From Obesumbacterium proteus (lineage in GTDB: Bacteria > Pseudomonadota > Gammaproteobacteria > Enterobacterales > Enterobacteriaceae): DNA of 64,000 bases. The stretch spans positions 124,001 through 188,000 of the forward strand of contig NZ_CP014608.1 in NCBI RefSeq assembly GCF_001586165.1, given 5' to 3'. The first letter of the stretch is position 1, and each line of letters starts with the position of its first letter. The notes under the pieces were generated by a model. It had not been told where the DNA came from and did no database searches. It saw only the letters and a program-made list of their open reading frames with translations. Below are positions 34,419 through 41,983 of the stretch, one piece after another. Both the position numbers and the translations under genes were made by a program.

Positions 34419-34657
34419 TTATCTGCCTTCCTGTCGAGTTTCTCTTCGATACGCTCCACGCTCTTTTTCATGTCGCGCAGCAGCTCCTTAATCGTGTCCT
34501 GATCGCGGCGGGAATCTTCCCGGCGCTGATACTCCTGTTTGATGCGCTCGACGTCGATTTCGAGGTCGGTAATGTCCTGCTGCATCCCCCGAAGGAACAA
34601 TCCACCAAAGGTGGCGCACAGGCCAAGAGCGATGTTAAATGCCAGATCAAACGTCAT
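34415..34657 (-). CDS. DUF2730 phage protein, Mu gp25-like
   Basis: An 80-residue protein: an N-terminal membrane segment (FDLAFNIALGLCATFGGLFL) followed by a charged coiled coil (DITDLEIDVERIKQEYQRREDSRRDQDTIKELLRDMKKSVERIEEKLDRK). This is the DUF2730 layout. It overlaps both neighbours by four bases within the lysis-to-packaging transition. Confidence 0.72.
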   Translation of the reverse strand: MTFDLAFNIALGLCATFGGLFLRGMQQDITDLEIDVERIKQEYQRREDSRRDQDTIKELLRDMKKSVERIEEKLDRKADK

Positions 34658-35292
34658 TGGCCGTCCTTTTTATCCGCGCCCTGATAGAACGCATTGAGTG
34701 TCCTGAGTTTGCTCTCTAGGGTCTGGCACCAGGTGCCGTAATCACTTCCGAGGGTGAGGATGCCTGCGGGGCTGAGTCCGCCTGCGGGGCTGGCGGCATC
34801 GGCGGGATGCCCAGCATCTGCGCCGGTGGCACCCGGCACACGCTCACCACAGCCGGGGTAGCCAAGACTGGCACGGAGGGCGCACAGGCTGTGAGGGCCA
34901 ATGCCTGTATAAGCAATACCATCTTTTTCAATGACATTTTTGATTGTCCTCTGGAATGCCTGGCGGGCCTGTTCAAGCTCGCCCTGTTTGGCCAGCAGCT
35001 GTGCAGAAAGCGTTTCCGCCTCGGCCTGATACTGTTTTTGCAGGGTCAGCGCATCCGCCAGTTCGGCGGCGGACTGTTGGGCTGCGGCAGTTTTTTCGGT
35101 CTGGGCGGTGAGTTTGAACGCATCGAAATCCGTGCGCGTCGCGCTCTCACGCTGATTGGCCTGGTCAATATCATGCTGGTAGGTATGACCGGCAGCGAGA
35201 TACCCCAGCCCCGCACCGGCGACCATCAGCACCGCGATGACAACCAGCGTGACCCAGTTATTTTTCAGGAAATTAAGCAGCAGGGTTGGCAT
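34654..35292 (-). CDS. Rz-like inner-membrane spanin subunit
   Basis: About 212 residues: a signal-anchor (NNWVTLVVIAVLMVAGAGLGYLAAG) followed by a long periplasmic helix (HDIDQANQRESATRTDFDAFKLTAQTEKTAAAQQSAAELADALTLQKQYQAEAETL). This is the i-spanin plan used to fuse inner and outer membranes at lysis. Start at 35292 (MPTLLLNFLKNN), overlapping the holin stop. The C-terminal part is constrained by an embedded Rz1-like frame. Confidence 0.75.
   Translation of the reverse strand: MPTLLLNFLKNNWVTLVVIAVLMVAGAGLGYLAAGHTYQHDIDQANQRESATRTDFDAFKLTAQTEKTAAAQQSAAELADALTLQKQYQAEAETLSAQLLAKQGELEQARQAFQRTIKNVIEKDGIAYTGIGPHSLCALRASLGYPGCGERVPGATGADAGHPADAASPAGGLSPAGILTLGSDYGTWCQTLESKLRTLNAFYQGADKKDGQ
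34716..34937 (-). CDS. Rz1-like outer-membrane spanin lipoprotein, nested in the Rz gene
   Basis: A 73-codon frame entirely inside the Rz-like gene in another frame. MSLKKMVLLIQALALTACAPS is a lipoprotein signal with lipobox LTAC, followed by a Pro-rich mature part (VPPAQMLGIPPMPPAPQ), exactly the Rz1 plan. The frame stays open further upstream, but the ATG at 34937 begins the signal peptide. Confidence 0.75.
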   Translation of the reverse strand: MSLKKMVLLIQALALTACAPSVPVLATPAVVSVCRVPPAQMLGIPPMPPAPQADSAPQASSPSEVITAPGARP

Positions 35293-35521
35293 CGGGTTTG
35301 ACCTCCTGATCGCGCTTAATGGCAGCGCGTTTTGAGGCCTGACTGTGGAATACCCAGGCGGCCAGATAGGCGGCAACGTGCCACTCTTCGAGATGACCGG
35401 TCACCGTAACCCAGACCAGCACAAACGAGCTCACCAGGAAGGCACCGAACAGCGTGGTGTCTGATGTGGAAAGCCGGTCAGTGACCGGATTAGAGATAAG
35501 TTGCAGAATTTTTAATGACAT
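35273..35521 (-). CDS. Phage holin-like membrane protein (DUF2644 type)
   Basis: An 82-residue protein with two membrane segments, TLFGAFLVSSFVLVWVTVTG and EWHVAAYLAAWVFHSQA, and a charged C-terminal tail. It follows the endolysin gene with a 10-base overlap and precedes Rz. Expected to form the hole or to depolarise the membrane at the time of lysis. Confidence 0.72.
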   Translation of the reverse strand: MSLKILQLISNPVTDRLSTSDTTLFGAFLVSSFVLVWVTVTGHLEEWHVAAYLAAWVFHSQASKRAAIKRDQEVKPDANPAA

Positions 35522-36156
35522 AAGACCGCCTCGGCGACCTTGAGACGCGCCGTGCGCTCCGCCAGGCCGGTGGTGCTGCCATTGATGCGGCGGGTCATGC
35601 CGACAAAATCACGAATATCGGCATAGCTGTTGAGGTTGTTCGCCTGCCAGAACCAGCCGGCTGAACGCGCCGCCTGGGCATCGTCGAGCAACAAATCCGG
35701 CTCGGTAAGCAGGTCGAGACCCAGTGCCACGCCACAGGCCAGATAATTGCTTTTGCCGGTCACCTGTTTAAGCCCGCGCCCGCGATACTTCCAGCCATCG
35801 CCGGAGGATTCGGGCCCGTTGCCCATACGTCCGGCATAGGCACGATTGGCCAGCTTTTCAGGATTGCGGGTGTAGGCTTTGGCGAACTCGATTTCGGCGG
35901 CATCGACAACGCCATTTTTATTAAGATCGAAACCGGTTTTAAACAGCGCGGCCACACGGGCTGGGTCGTTGTAATAGAGGTTTTCAGACAGTTTGGTAAA
36001 ACCTGTGCTTTCGTGGCCAATCTGGGCAATGAACGCTGCCTGACGGCGCGGAGTAGAAATACCAAACTCGGTCATTGCCGCGACAACGTGCGGAAACCAA
36101 CGTTGTGCGAGAGCGGAAGTTAAGCTTGCAGCTTTGCGGAAGTCTTCGAGAGTCAT
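35512..36156 (-). CDS. GH19 chitinase-like endolysin
   Basis: A 214-residue peptidoglycan-cleaving enzyme without a signal peptide, so it depends on the holin. Glycoside hydrolase 19 signatures: QAAFIAQIGHESTGFTKLSENLYY (catalytic Glu in GHES), WKYRGRGLKQVTGKSNY, and SAGWFWQANNLN. First gene after the late-promoter repeat at 36215-36238, about 60 bases away, matching lys after Plys in Mu. Confidence 0.93.
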   Translation of the reverse strand: MTLEDFRKAASLTSALAQRWFPHVVAAMTEFGISTPRRQAAFIAQIGHESTGFTKLSENLYYNDPARVAALFKTGFDLNKNGVVDAAEIEFAKAYTRNPEKLANRAYAGRMGNGPESSGDGWKYRGRGLKQVTGKSNYLACGVALGLDLLTEPDLLLDDAQAARSAGWFWQANNLNSYADIRDFVGMTRRINGSTTGLAERTARLKVAEAVLCH

Positions 36157-36214
36157 ACAGACGCCAGGTTGATGAATTACGTGGCGTCAGTATCGGATTT
36201 TAAAAGTGGGGGAT

Positions 36215-36238
36215 TAAGTTGAAGGGGTTCAGTGGTTA
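36215..36238 (-). promoter_or_regulatory. Putative late-promoter activator site, lysis copy (Plys-like)
   Basis: On the minus strand it contains CCACTGAACCCCTTCAACT; GATACT about 23 bases downstream is a possible -10. The stop codon of the exported-protein gene overlaps it, and the endolysin ATG is about 58 bases further. Confidence 0.7.
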
Positions 36239-36757
36239 AAGATCTTCTTTTAAACTATTAGATTTAACTAGCGCTAGCTTTTCTTCGAAATCTTTAGATG
36301 TATAAGTTAAAAATGTAGTGTCTTCGAGAGTTTCAGAGTCGCGATTCATTTGTAATATGACAGTATCCCCATCAAATTTTATGAATAAATTCCCACCATT
36401 CTTTATCGCAGCGTCATATTCTTCTTTTGTGAACACAGAAGAAGCCTCTCCATACTTTTTAACGAGACCAGCAATTACGCCATCCGTATCATTCCCATTC
36501 ACCGTGATCGCGAAACGCTCAAATTTATCATTTAGGAAAATTGCAAAAGCAGTCGTTTTCTTTCCTGCAAATTTAAAGTCTTCACAATAAAGAGTTTTCA
36601 TATCCTGCGTATCTGATTTGTGGTCTTTCATGTTGCATATATGAGCATTTTTTAGTTCATCTATCGATGCCCCAAATTTGACATTTCTAAACCCATCAAC
36701 AGCATAAGCTGACGAAGCAGAAATCATGAACACCAGAAATATCGCTATTTTTTTCAT
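36236..36757 (-). CDS. Exported cargo (moron) protein of unknown function
   Basis: A 173-residue protein with a signal peptide (MKKIAIFLVFMISASSAYA, likely cleaved before VDG). The mature part is FRNVKFGASIDELKNAHICNMKD...LYCEDFKFAGKKTTAFAIFLNDKFERFAITV, with two cysteines that could pair in the periplasm. GAGGT lies six bases before the ATG. The gene is clearly more AT-rich than the phage genes on either side. It sits between the Mor gene and the lysis promoter and has no place in the Mu plan, so it is probably a lysogenic conversion gene expressed from its own or the middle promoter. No family recognised with confidence. Confidence 0.7.
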   Translation of the reverse strand: MKKIAIFLVFMISASSAYAVDGFRNVKFGASIDELKNAHICNMKDHKSDTQDMKTLYCEDFKFAGKKTTAFAIFLNDKFERFAITVNGNDTDGVIAGLVKKYGEASSVFTKEEYDAAIKNGGNLFIKFDGDTVILQMNRDSETLEDTTFLTYTSKDFEEKLALVKSNSLKEDL

Positions 36758-36764
36758 AATCACC

Positions 36765-37199
36765 TCAGAATAAAAAGTTTTGTTGATTATCCTGGACAGC
36801 CTTTTTCTCAGCTAGCAATCCCCAGGCAAACCGGTCACTAAAACCATACTTAGGACATAACGCTGTCATCACCATCAAAGATGATGAACCTTGACTGCGT
36901 AATTCTTCGAACTCATTAAGAAAACGGCGGTTGCGCAGTTCCCGCAGGGCGCGGTCGCAACGCGGGAGGTAAAGCACCTCACCGCCGAAAGTCTTCACGA
37001 TCAATGCGGCGTTCTCGTCGCCAATAGTCTGGCGAAGGAGTGCTGAACGCGTTGCCCCCAGAGCACGCAGCCCTTTCCCGACCGGAAACGTCGTGCCACC
37101 GAAAGCCTCGAGCAGGCGCACTGTTGCTGGATAGCCGATCAACTCAGCAATTTTTTGTACTGATTCCGGCAAAAGGTCTGCAACCTGCTCAATGTTCAT
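36765..37199 (-). CDS. Mor/C-family transcription activator
   Basis: About 144 residues. IEQVADLLPESVQKIAELIGYPATVRLLEAFGGTTFPVGKGL is the Mor dimerisation region, and the C-terminal half (KYGFSDRFAWGLLAEKKA) ends in a helix-turn-helix. In Mu, Mor turns on the middle promoter and its paralogue C turns on late promoters. Only one member is seen here, so it may do both jobs. Three tandem ATGs lie at the start; I chose the third (37199), seven bases after GGAGA. The first overlaps the GemA stop. Confidence 0.88.
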   Translation of the reverse strand: MNIEQVADLLPESVQKIAELIGYPATVRLLEAFGGTTFPVGKGLRALGATRSALLRQTIGDENAALIVKTFGGEVLYLPRCDRALRELRNRRFLNEFEELRSQGSSSLMVMTALCPKYGFSDRFAWGLLAEKKAVQDNQQNFLF

Positions 37200-37201
37200 C
37201 A

Positions 37202-37609
37202 TCATTCTCCGCGTTGATTTCTTCGTTTGGCATTCACTATCAGTGCCTGCATCAGCTTACGAAGCTGATTATCGTCAAGCCAGATAATATAGTGTTTTTT
37301 AAACATGTGTTGCGCCATTTGTTCCGCGTAAGCCCACGGTAAATCACGCTCTGCCAGCAACGCTTCGATTTTATTCAGAACAGTTTGACGTGATGCGGCC
37401 ACCCGAGGTTTCTTGCCATACTGCTTTTTAGGGGTCGGCTCAAACCCTTGCCCCTTCATGTATGACAGGATTTTTTCGCCTTCGGTATCGGTACAGCGTG
37501 ACGAACTGGACTTACCGGTCAGGCGATATAATACAGCGCGATACGTCTCATCGTCCCAGTTCAGGGACGACTTGCCGACATGGATCAACTGAATCAGTCT
37601 CTTCTCCAT
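37202..37609 (-). CDS. GemA, Mu gp16-like (DUF1018)
   Basis: A 135-residue early protein: LIQLIHVGKSSLNWDDETYRAVLYRLTGKSSSSRCTDTEGEKILSYMKGQGFEP and a C-terminal helix-rich part (MAQHMFKKHYIIWLDDNQLRKLMQALIV). In Mu, GemA changes host gene expression and supercoiling. Directly upstream of the Mor-type gene, as in many Mu-like phages. Confidence 0.88.
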   Translation of the reverse strand: MEKRLIQLIHVGKSSLNWDDETYRAVLYRLTGKSSSSRCTDTEGEKILSYMKGQGFEPTPKKQYGKKPRVAASRQTVLNKIEALLAERDLPWAYAEQMAQHMFKKHYIIWLDDNQLRKLMQALIVNAKRRNQRGE

Positions 37610-38067
37610 AGGGCCCCCATTGTTTCCCGTAGCTCAGAGCCCACCTGGGAGGCAAGCCCAAGCCGCATTAGCCAGTCAGATAATTTACCCAGCGCCGCCT
37701 CCGGGCTGTCACATTCAGGGAAATCGGAAACAGTAACCCGGGCGAACCAGGATCCATGTTGGTAAGTCAGCATCACTTCCTGTTCTAACATTGAACGTGA
37801 CTTGCTGTGACGCAGCACGACACGCATTGATGCTACTGTCTCTGAGGTGTAATTCGGGCTGCGTTCAAAATGCACGAGTTGCTGTGAAGCTTTACCGCAC
37901 TCGGTAATCAGATTAGCGGTATCAGCGGGTGAGAAGCCACCGAACGCTAGCACCTTTGCACGCAGTTCAGTGATTTCATTCAGCGCTGATTCGAAGAGCG
38001 CCATCTGTTCAGTGGTATAGCCCTCACCGTAAGTCAGCATGTTTCTAAAAAGATTCAGGTCAGTCAT
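37594..38067 (-). CDS. Early phage protein of unknown function
   Basis: A 157-residue protein starting MTDLNLFRNMLTYGEGYTTEQMALFESALNEITELRAKVLAFGGFSPADTANLITEC. Helical N-terminus and a strand-rich C-terminal part (SRSMLEQEVMLTYQHGSWFARVTVSDFPECDSPEAALGKLSDWLMRL). It overlaps neighbours on both sides, as throughout the early block. No family recognised. Confidence 0.6.
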   Translation of the reverse strand: MTDLNLFRNMLTYGEGYTTEQMALFESALNEITELRAKVLAFGGFSPADTANLITECGKASQQLVHFERSPNYTSETVASMRVVLRHSKSRSMLEQEVMLTYQHGSWFARVTVSDFPECDSPEAALGKLSDWLMRLGLASQVGSELRETMGALWRRD

Positions 38068-38437
38068 GGGACACCTCATCTAAATTAGCGTGACCAGTCA
38101 CGTTAGTAAGATTTAACGCTTTAGCATCGCGGGTAAACCAACAGCGGCTTTCTCCGATAAACGCTGCACCGCAACCTTTCGGGAGTTGCTCGCCACACTG
38201 CCTGCACTTGCCCAGGCTTGACTCCTGGCGCTCAAGGCGCTGGCCATCACATAACAACAGCAATTCCAGATACTCTTTAATGCTGTAAGGATTACGGCCA
38301 GGATTACGGCGGCTGCATCCTTGCAGCGCCATTTGATATTCCCGTTCAGACAGTTGTATTTCGATACGGTGCAGACCAGTAGCTTTGCTCTGACGGGCAC
38401 GCTGATCGGCTTTGCGTTCGGCGGGAGATTTAGCCAT
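38060..38437 (-). CDS. Early phage protein with a putative zinc-binding knuckle
   Basis: A 125-residue basic protein (MAKSPAERKADQRARQSKATGLHRIEIQLSEREYQMALQGC). The C-terminal part CRQCGEQLPKGCGAAFIGESRCW is compatible with a small zinc site. The RIEIQLSEREYQ...L strand-helix-helix could be ribbon-helix-helix-like. ATG at 38437 or 38440. Function unknown. Confidence 0.55.
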   Translation of the reverse strand: MAKSPAERKADQRARQSKATGLHRIEIQLSEREYQMALQGCSRRNPGRNPYSIKEYLELLLLCDGQRLERQESSLGKCRQCGEQLPKGCGAAFIGESRCWFTRDAKALNLTNVTGHANLDEVSHD

Positions 38438-38997
38438 CATTCATCTTCCCAGGTATCTATAGGACAATGGCGACCAGAAGCTGCAGGCTCATTGTCACTA
38501 AGTTGCGGACAATCGGGATGATTACATTCACCATCCCGCCCGGCTGCACATCTTTCCAGAGGTTTAGGCGGTATTGCATTCAGAGCCCGTTCTACTGCGT
38601 CTTTCTCCCCTGGAGTAAAGCGCAGCGAGCGAACAGCTCTTGCCAGTACCTTTGGATCAGCAGAACGCTGGTGCAGCATCATGGCGAAATTGGCGATATC
38701 CTCGAACGTTCCGGCATTCCCCTTCGTCAGATGATGCACCAGTAATTCAGCAAGATGTTCAACTGAACAGACCTCGGGATTATCCCAGCCACTGCGCCCT
38801 TTGTTGCGAGCAGTGGCCAGCTTTTCTTTGCAGCAGGCGGCGAACAGGTCAAAATGGAAATCATCAGAGTGTTCTGCTGGTGGAGCCTGCAACAGGAGCC
38901 GGCCCATCATATTGATTTCACGAAGGGTCGCGCCCGTTCTGCCATAAGCCAGTTCATCGAGACGCTTTGGGGTAAATTCATCTTTCAATTTAATCAT
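38437..38997 (-). CDS. Early phage protein, dATP/dGTP pyrophosphohydrolase-like segment
   Basis: A 186-residue protein. The middle (KGRSGWDNPEVCSVEHLAELLVHHLTKGNAGTFEDIANFAMMLHQR) resembles the segment seen in phage proteins annotated as dATP/dGTP diphosphohydrolase or MazG-like. A C-terminal Cys/His cluster (CAAGRDGECNHPDCPQ) follows. The assignment to nucleotide metabolism is tentative. Confidence 0.5.
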   Translation of the reverse strand: MIKLKDEFTPKRLDELAYGRTGATLREINMMGRLLLQAPPAEHSDDFHFDLFAACCKEKLATARNKGRSGWDNPEVCSVEHLAELLVHHLTKGNAGTFEDIANFAMMLHQRSADPKVLARAVRSLRFTPGEKDAVERALNAIPPKPLERCAAGRDGECNHPDCPQLSDNEPAASGRHCPIDTWEDE

Positions 38998-39196
38998 TTG
39001 AGTTTTTCCCCCGACGCTGTTTAAGTACCTTCAGCACGTACAGAATGAAGTCACCAAGCTTTGCGCCTACCCAGACAGCGGCCTTTCGCCAGGTGATCGC
39101 ACCGCACAAACCAAGGTAACCACCGAATCCCAGGCCGATCCCCGCGACGACACCGAGACCACACAACACCCAGATTGAATCGATAGTAATGGTCAT
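38990..39196 (-). CDS. Small phage membrane protein
   Basis: A 68-residue protein with a Gly-rich membrane segment (IDSIWVLCGLGVVAGIGLGFGGYLGLCGAITW), a second weaker hydrophobic stretch (LGDFILYVLKVL) and a basic tail. Overlaps both neighbours. Function unknown. Confidence 0.6.
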   Translation of the reverse strand: MTITIDSIWVLCGLGVVAGIGLGFGGYLGLCGAITWRKAAVWVGAKLGDFILYVLKVLKQRRGKNSND

Positions 39197-39717
39197 TTTT
39201 GCGCTCCCGTTCCCAGGCTAACCTGATTGGCCAGACGCAAGACCAGCTCCGGCGTGATGGTTTTTAGCCACTCGTCGAGTACCGCTGTATCTGCTGTCAT
39301 GCCATAAACTTCAATGGCCACCTGACGTTTGGTGGGCACAAGTCCGGTGGCATCGAGATAACCTTCGCCCTGGCACATCGGACATTCGGCTTTGCCGATA
39401 ATCTCTTCGCTGGTCAACGGGTAGTGGCTCATGGTCTTGACGCACAGGCCTTTCACCATCTCAATATCAAAGATTGTGAGACGCTGTACTTCCTTCAGTG
39501 GTTCTCCCAGATACTGCAGATGGTTTATATGAAAACCACCGGCGCGGCCTGTCAGGCTGACGACCACATGACCGCTGCCGAGTGCCCAGGCAGTTGAGCG
39601 CGTGGTGACTTCGACGCTGTCAGGAATGCCCATGACTTTGAAATATTTGAAGCGGCTACCGACCGGGAATTTATCGTTAAAGGCTTCTGCGGTAAGGTGT
39701 TTCAGAAAGTGAGTCAT
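39193..39717 (-). CDS. Early phage protein with one CxxCxGxG motif
   Basis: A 174-residue protein starting MTHFLKHLTAEAFNDKFPVGSRFKYF. A beta-rich first half leads to CPMCQGEGYLD, a single DnaJ-type zinc-finger repeat, then a helical end (TPELVLRLANQVSLG). The preferred start follows the DUF2786 stop by a few bases. Function unknown. Confidence 0.55.
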   Translation of the reverse strand: MTHFLKHLTAEAFNDKFPVGSRFKYFKVMGIPDSVEVTTRSTAWALGSGHVVVSLTGRAGGFHINHLQYLGEPLKEVQRLTIFDIEMVKGLCVKTMSHYPLTSEEIIGKAECPMCQGEGYLDATGLVPTKRQVAIEVYGMTADTAVLDEWLKTITPELVLRLANQVSLGTGAQK

Positions 39718-39721
39718 GGTA

Positions 39722-40426
39722 TTAGCCCTCAATCTGCAAAGGTGACTGGCCTGAACCATTGACCGCATGATTCAGGGTGGCGTTCTTACCCGCCAGATAA
39801 CCACTGTGGCCAGCATCACCCTGACCACCACGGGTCTGTTTGGCTTCGCGTGGCGTGGTGGTTTTCATCTCGGATTTGTATTTATTGATAAAGGCCTGCA
39901 TCAGGGTTTGCTCACTCTCAGTGACAACAAACCTCTGCACTACCTCGTACACACCCGCCACCCAGCCTTCGCAGAACTTGTCAGCGCGGGCAATGCGGGT
40001 TTCAGATTTGATGCTGCGGCGCACACCAGATAAATATTCAGACCTGGCGCGAACAAGCTGACGACTCAATACAGTCCAGGCATAAACGGCAATTTGCGGA
40101 CGCTCTTCCGGGCCGTAGAAGGTGACAATGCGTTTAGGAATACCGCGAGGGGTATAACGCCAGCTGGCGTATGACTGCACGCCGAAGGCTTTCTGGATAA
40201 CCTGAATGAGTCCCACCATGTAGGCTGGCATTGACTGGGCATCAGACGGTGCGCCCTGGCTGCTGGCTTCGCTGATATCGGAAATGCCGACATCAAGCTC
40301 CGTGACATGGTATTCCGCCATCAATTTACGGGCACGGGCGAGAGCTAAAGCGGCTTCGTGACTATTAGTCGATTTCCCTAAAGCCAGAAGTTTCTTTATT
40401 TTCGCGAGATACTTTTCTTTATTCAT
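39722..40426 (-). CDS. DUF2786 phage protein
   Basis: A 234-residue protein whose N-terminus (MNKEKYLAKIKKLLALGKSTNSHEAALALARARKLMAEYHV) is the DUF2786 signature. The rest contains YLSGVRRSIKSETRIARADKFCEGWVAGV, a basic patch, and a Gly/Thr-rich tail. Common in early regions of Mu-like and other phages; role unknown. The five-codon upstream extension lacks support. Confidence 0.75.
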   Translation of the reverse strand: MNKEKYLAKIKKLLALGKSTNSHEAALALARARKLMAEYHVTELDVGISDISEASSQGAPSDAQSMPAYMVGLIQVIQKAFGVQSYASWRYTPRGIPKRIVTFYGPEERPQIAVYAWTVLSRQLVRARSEYLSGVRRSIKSETRIARADKFCEGWVAGVYEVVQRFVVTESEQTLMQAFINKYKSEMKTTTPREAKQTRGGQGDAGHSGYLAGKNATLNHAVNGSGQSPLQIEG

Positions 40427-40509
40427 AATAAGCCTCTGCATAATTTTGGCGTAAGCGCGCCCCTGGCGGGTTTACGCCATATTTAAAGAAGGTTTTAAAA
40501 AGAGTTAAA

Positions 40510-40701
40510 TCAGCCCGCAGGCGTTAACGACTTGGTATTCACAAAATAAGGTGCAACGTTAATTTCAACGACCGTAGACGATGTAAAATCACGCGCCGTA
40601 TCAACCGTCTTGACTGCCCGACCCCCGCGAAGCGCCTTGCACGGCTGGTGGATGAAACACGTACCCACCGGGTACAGCTGATTAAACTGTTTCGCATTCA
40701 T
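40510..40701 (-). CDS. Small hypothetical phage protein
   Basis: A 63-residue protein: MNAKQFNQLYPVGTCFIHQPCKALRGGRAVKTVDTARDFTSSTVVEINVAPYFV. The pattern (MN-KQFN-LYPVGT-F) is typical of small phage proteins with a beta-barrel-like fold. It overlaps the ANR gene by 20 bases. Function unknown. Confidence 0.6.
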   Translation of the reverse strand: MNAKQFNQLYPVGTCFIHQPCKALRGGRAVKTVDTARDFTSSTVVEINVAPYFVNTKSLTPAG

Positions 40702-40924
40702 CTTTCAGACCCCAGCGCTTTTGCGCAGCATTGGTACAAAAATCAGCACGTAAGAGCGCATGTTCGGCATTGACGCGGTGGCACGGCATATTGCAGGCCT
40801 TACGCCACAGGTCTGCCGCAACGTCATATTCAGCGCGGCGTTCAGCAGCTGCCGCCCCGCGCGCGTAGGCAATAAAACGGTTACGCACGGCATTTTCATT
40901 AATCCGGTTTGAGCGGTTCGCCAT
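40682..40924 (-). CDS. ANR-family regulator-like phage protein
   Basis: An 80-residue protein: NRFIAYARGAAAAERRAEYDVAADLWRKACNMPCHRVNAEHALLRADFC follows the pattern of small ANR (AraC negative regulator-like) proteins, which inhibit AraC-type activators in enteric pathogens. Its ATG at 40924 overlaps the DUF3164 stop. Whether this phage member targets a host regulator is unknown. Confidence 0.7.
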   Translation of the reverse strand: MANRSNRINENAVRNRFIAYARGAAAAERRAEYDVAADLWRKACNMPCHRVNAEHALLRADFCTNAAQKRWGLKDECETV

Positions 40925-40925
40925 A

Positions 40926-41546
40926 TCACACCGCCGCAATATCAAGAGGGATATTCAGCAGCTTGCCGTCAGCATCTTTCTGACGGAAATTGATGTAAGC
41001 CTTGGAGACCGCCACCTGCAATGACTCAGAAATCGCCTCCATCGCCTGACGCCAGCGGTCATCGTCAATCTTGATACGGCGCAGGGACAGAATGCGGCCG
41101 GTATTGAGCTGGCCTTCTTTATCGACCGAGAACGCATCGCTGATGATGGCCTGCAGGTTGGCATTGGCACCCTGTGACCATTCATTGATGCATTCATCAA
41201 TGATCTCTTTCGCAATCTGCAGCTCCGGCCCGAAGGTCAGCGAATCCTGCACCTTGATGCTGATTTGCTGGCTGCCGTCGTAGCTGGCGAACGTGACGTT
41301 ACCTTTCACGCCACCACGGGTTTTGCCGTATTTCTCAGCCACCAGGTCGAGCCAGGCATAGCACTCGTCGAAAGACTTTGACTTAAACGCCTTGATACGG
41401 GCGCTTTCCTCCAGAGCCTCGGCAACCTGAGTACGGACGAACGCGTCCATTTCCAGGTCGAATCCGGACACCTGATCAACTGGCACCAGACGGTCTTTGC
41501 GGTCGCGCATGTAGCCTGCGGGTACTGTGTTCTCTTTAATGGACAT
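40926..41546 (-). CDS. DUF3164 phage protein
   Basis: A 206-residue protein: MSIKENTVPAGYMRDRKDRLVPVDQVSGFDLEMDAFVRTQVAEALEESARIKAFKSKSFDECYAWLDLVAEKYGKTRGGVKGNVTF is the DUF3164 pattern seen in early regions of Mu-like prophages. Start chosen at 41546, after GAAGGAAA; the longer open frame overlaps the upstream gene. Function unknown. Confidence 0.8.
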   Translation of the reverse strand: MSIKENTVPAGYMRDRKDRLVPVDQVSGFDLEMDAFVRTQVAEALEESARIKAFKSKSFDECYAWLDLVAEKYGKTRGGVKGNVTFASYDGSQQISIKVQDSLTFGPELQIAKEIIDECINEWSQGANANLQAIISDAFSVDKEGQLNTGRILSLRRIKIDDDRWRQAMEAISESLQVAVSKAYINFRQKDADGKLLNIPLDIAAV

Positions 41547-41736
41547 TGTTTTTTCCTTCTTTTTTACGGTTGATGATGGCTTTACGAACTTTTTCACTAA
41601 CATGGCCTGCAAGGCCAAACCCTACAGTTGAGGCGATTTTGGTGAGCAATGTGCTGTCACCGTCTTCTGCCTCGATGCGACACCCGCACCCGACACGGCT
41701 GGCGTTTTCAGTTAACGTGATGATGATTTTGGCCAT
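41536..41736 (-). CDS. Small hypothetical phage protein
   Basis: A 66-residue protein (MAKIIITLTENASRVGCGCRIEAEDGDSTLLTKIASTVGFGLAGHVSEKVRKAIINRKKEG). A beta hairpin followed by an amphipathic or membrane-active helix is likely. Overlaps the DUF3164 start by 11 bases. Function unknown. Confidence 0.6.
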   Translation of the reverse strand: MAKIIITLTENASRVGCGCRIEAEDGDSTLLTKIASTVGFGLAGHVSEKVRKAIINRKKEGKNNVH

Positions 41737-41739
41737 TTA

Positions 41740-41973
41740 CTATCTCCAGATGATGTGGGCGCCACGCCAGATGGTCATTTTGACGACGGACTGCACGCCG
41801 TTGCGGGTTTCGGTGATTTCTGCCGCACCCCGTTCCCAGGCTTTGAATGGGCGATCTACTTCAATGATCGGGCGACGAAAACGGGTGTTAAATTCCACAA
41901 TTTTGATGCCGGCACGCATCAGCCCATTAATTGGGCGCATCAGTTCAGGGTTATTAATCGGTAACTGGCACAT
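41740..41973 (-). CDS. Small hypothetical phage protein
   Basis: A 77-residue basic protein (MCQLPINNPELMRPINGLMRAGIKIVEFNTRFRRPIIEVDRPFKAWERGAAEITETRNGVQSVVKMTIWRGAHIIWR). The spacing of basic and aromatic residues suggests nucleic-acid binding, but no family is recognised. Directly downstream of the MuB-like gene, ten bases away. Confidence 0.6.
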   Translation of the reverse strand: MCQLPINNPELMRPINGLMRAGIKIVEFNTRFRRPIIEVDRPFKAWERGAAEITETRNGVQSVVKMTIWRGAHIIWR

Positions 41974-41983
41974 GTCGAATCTC

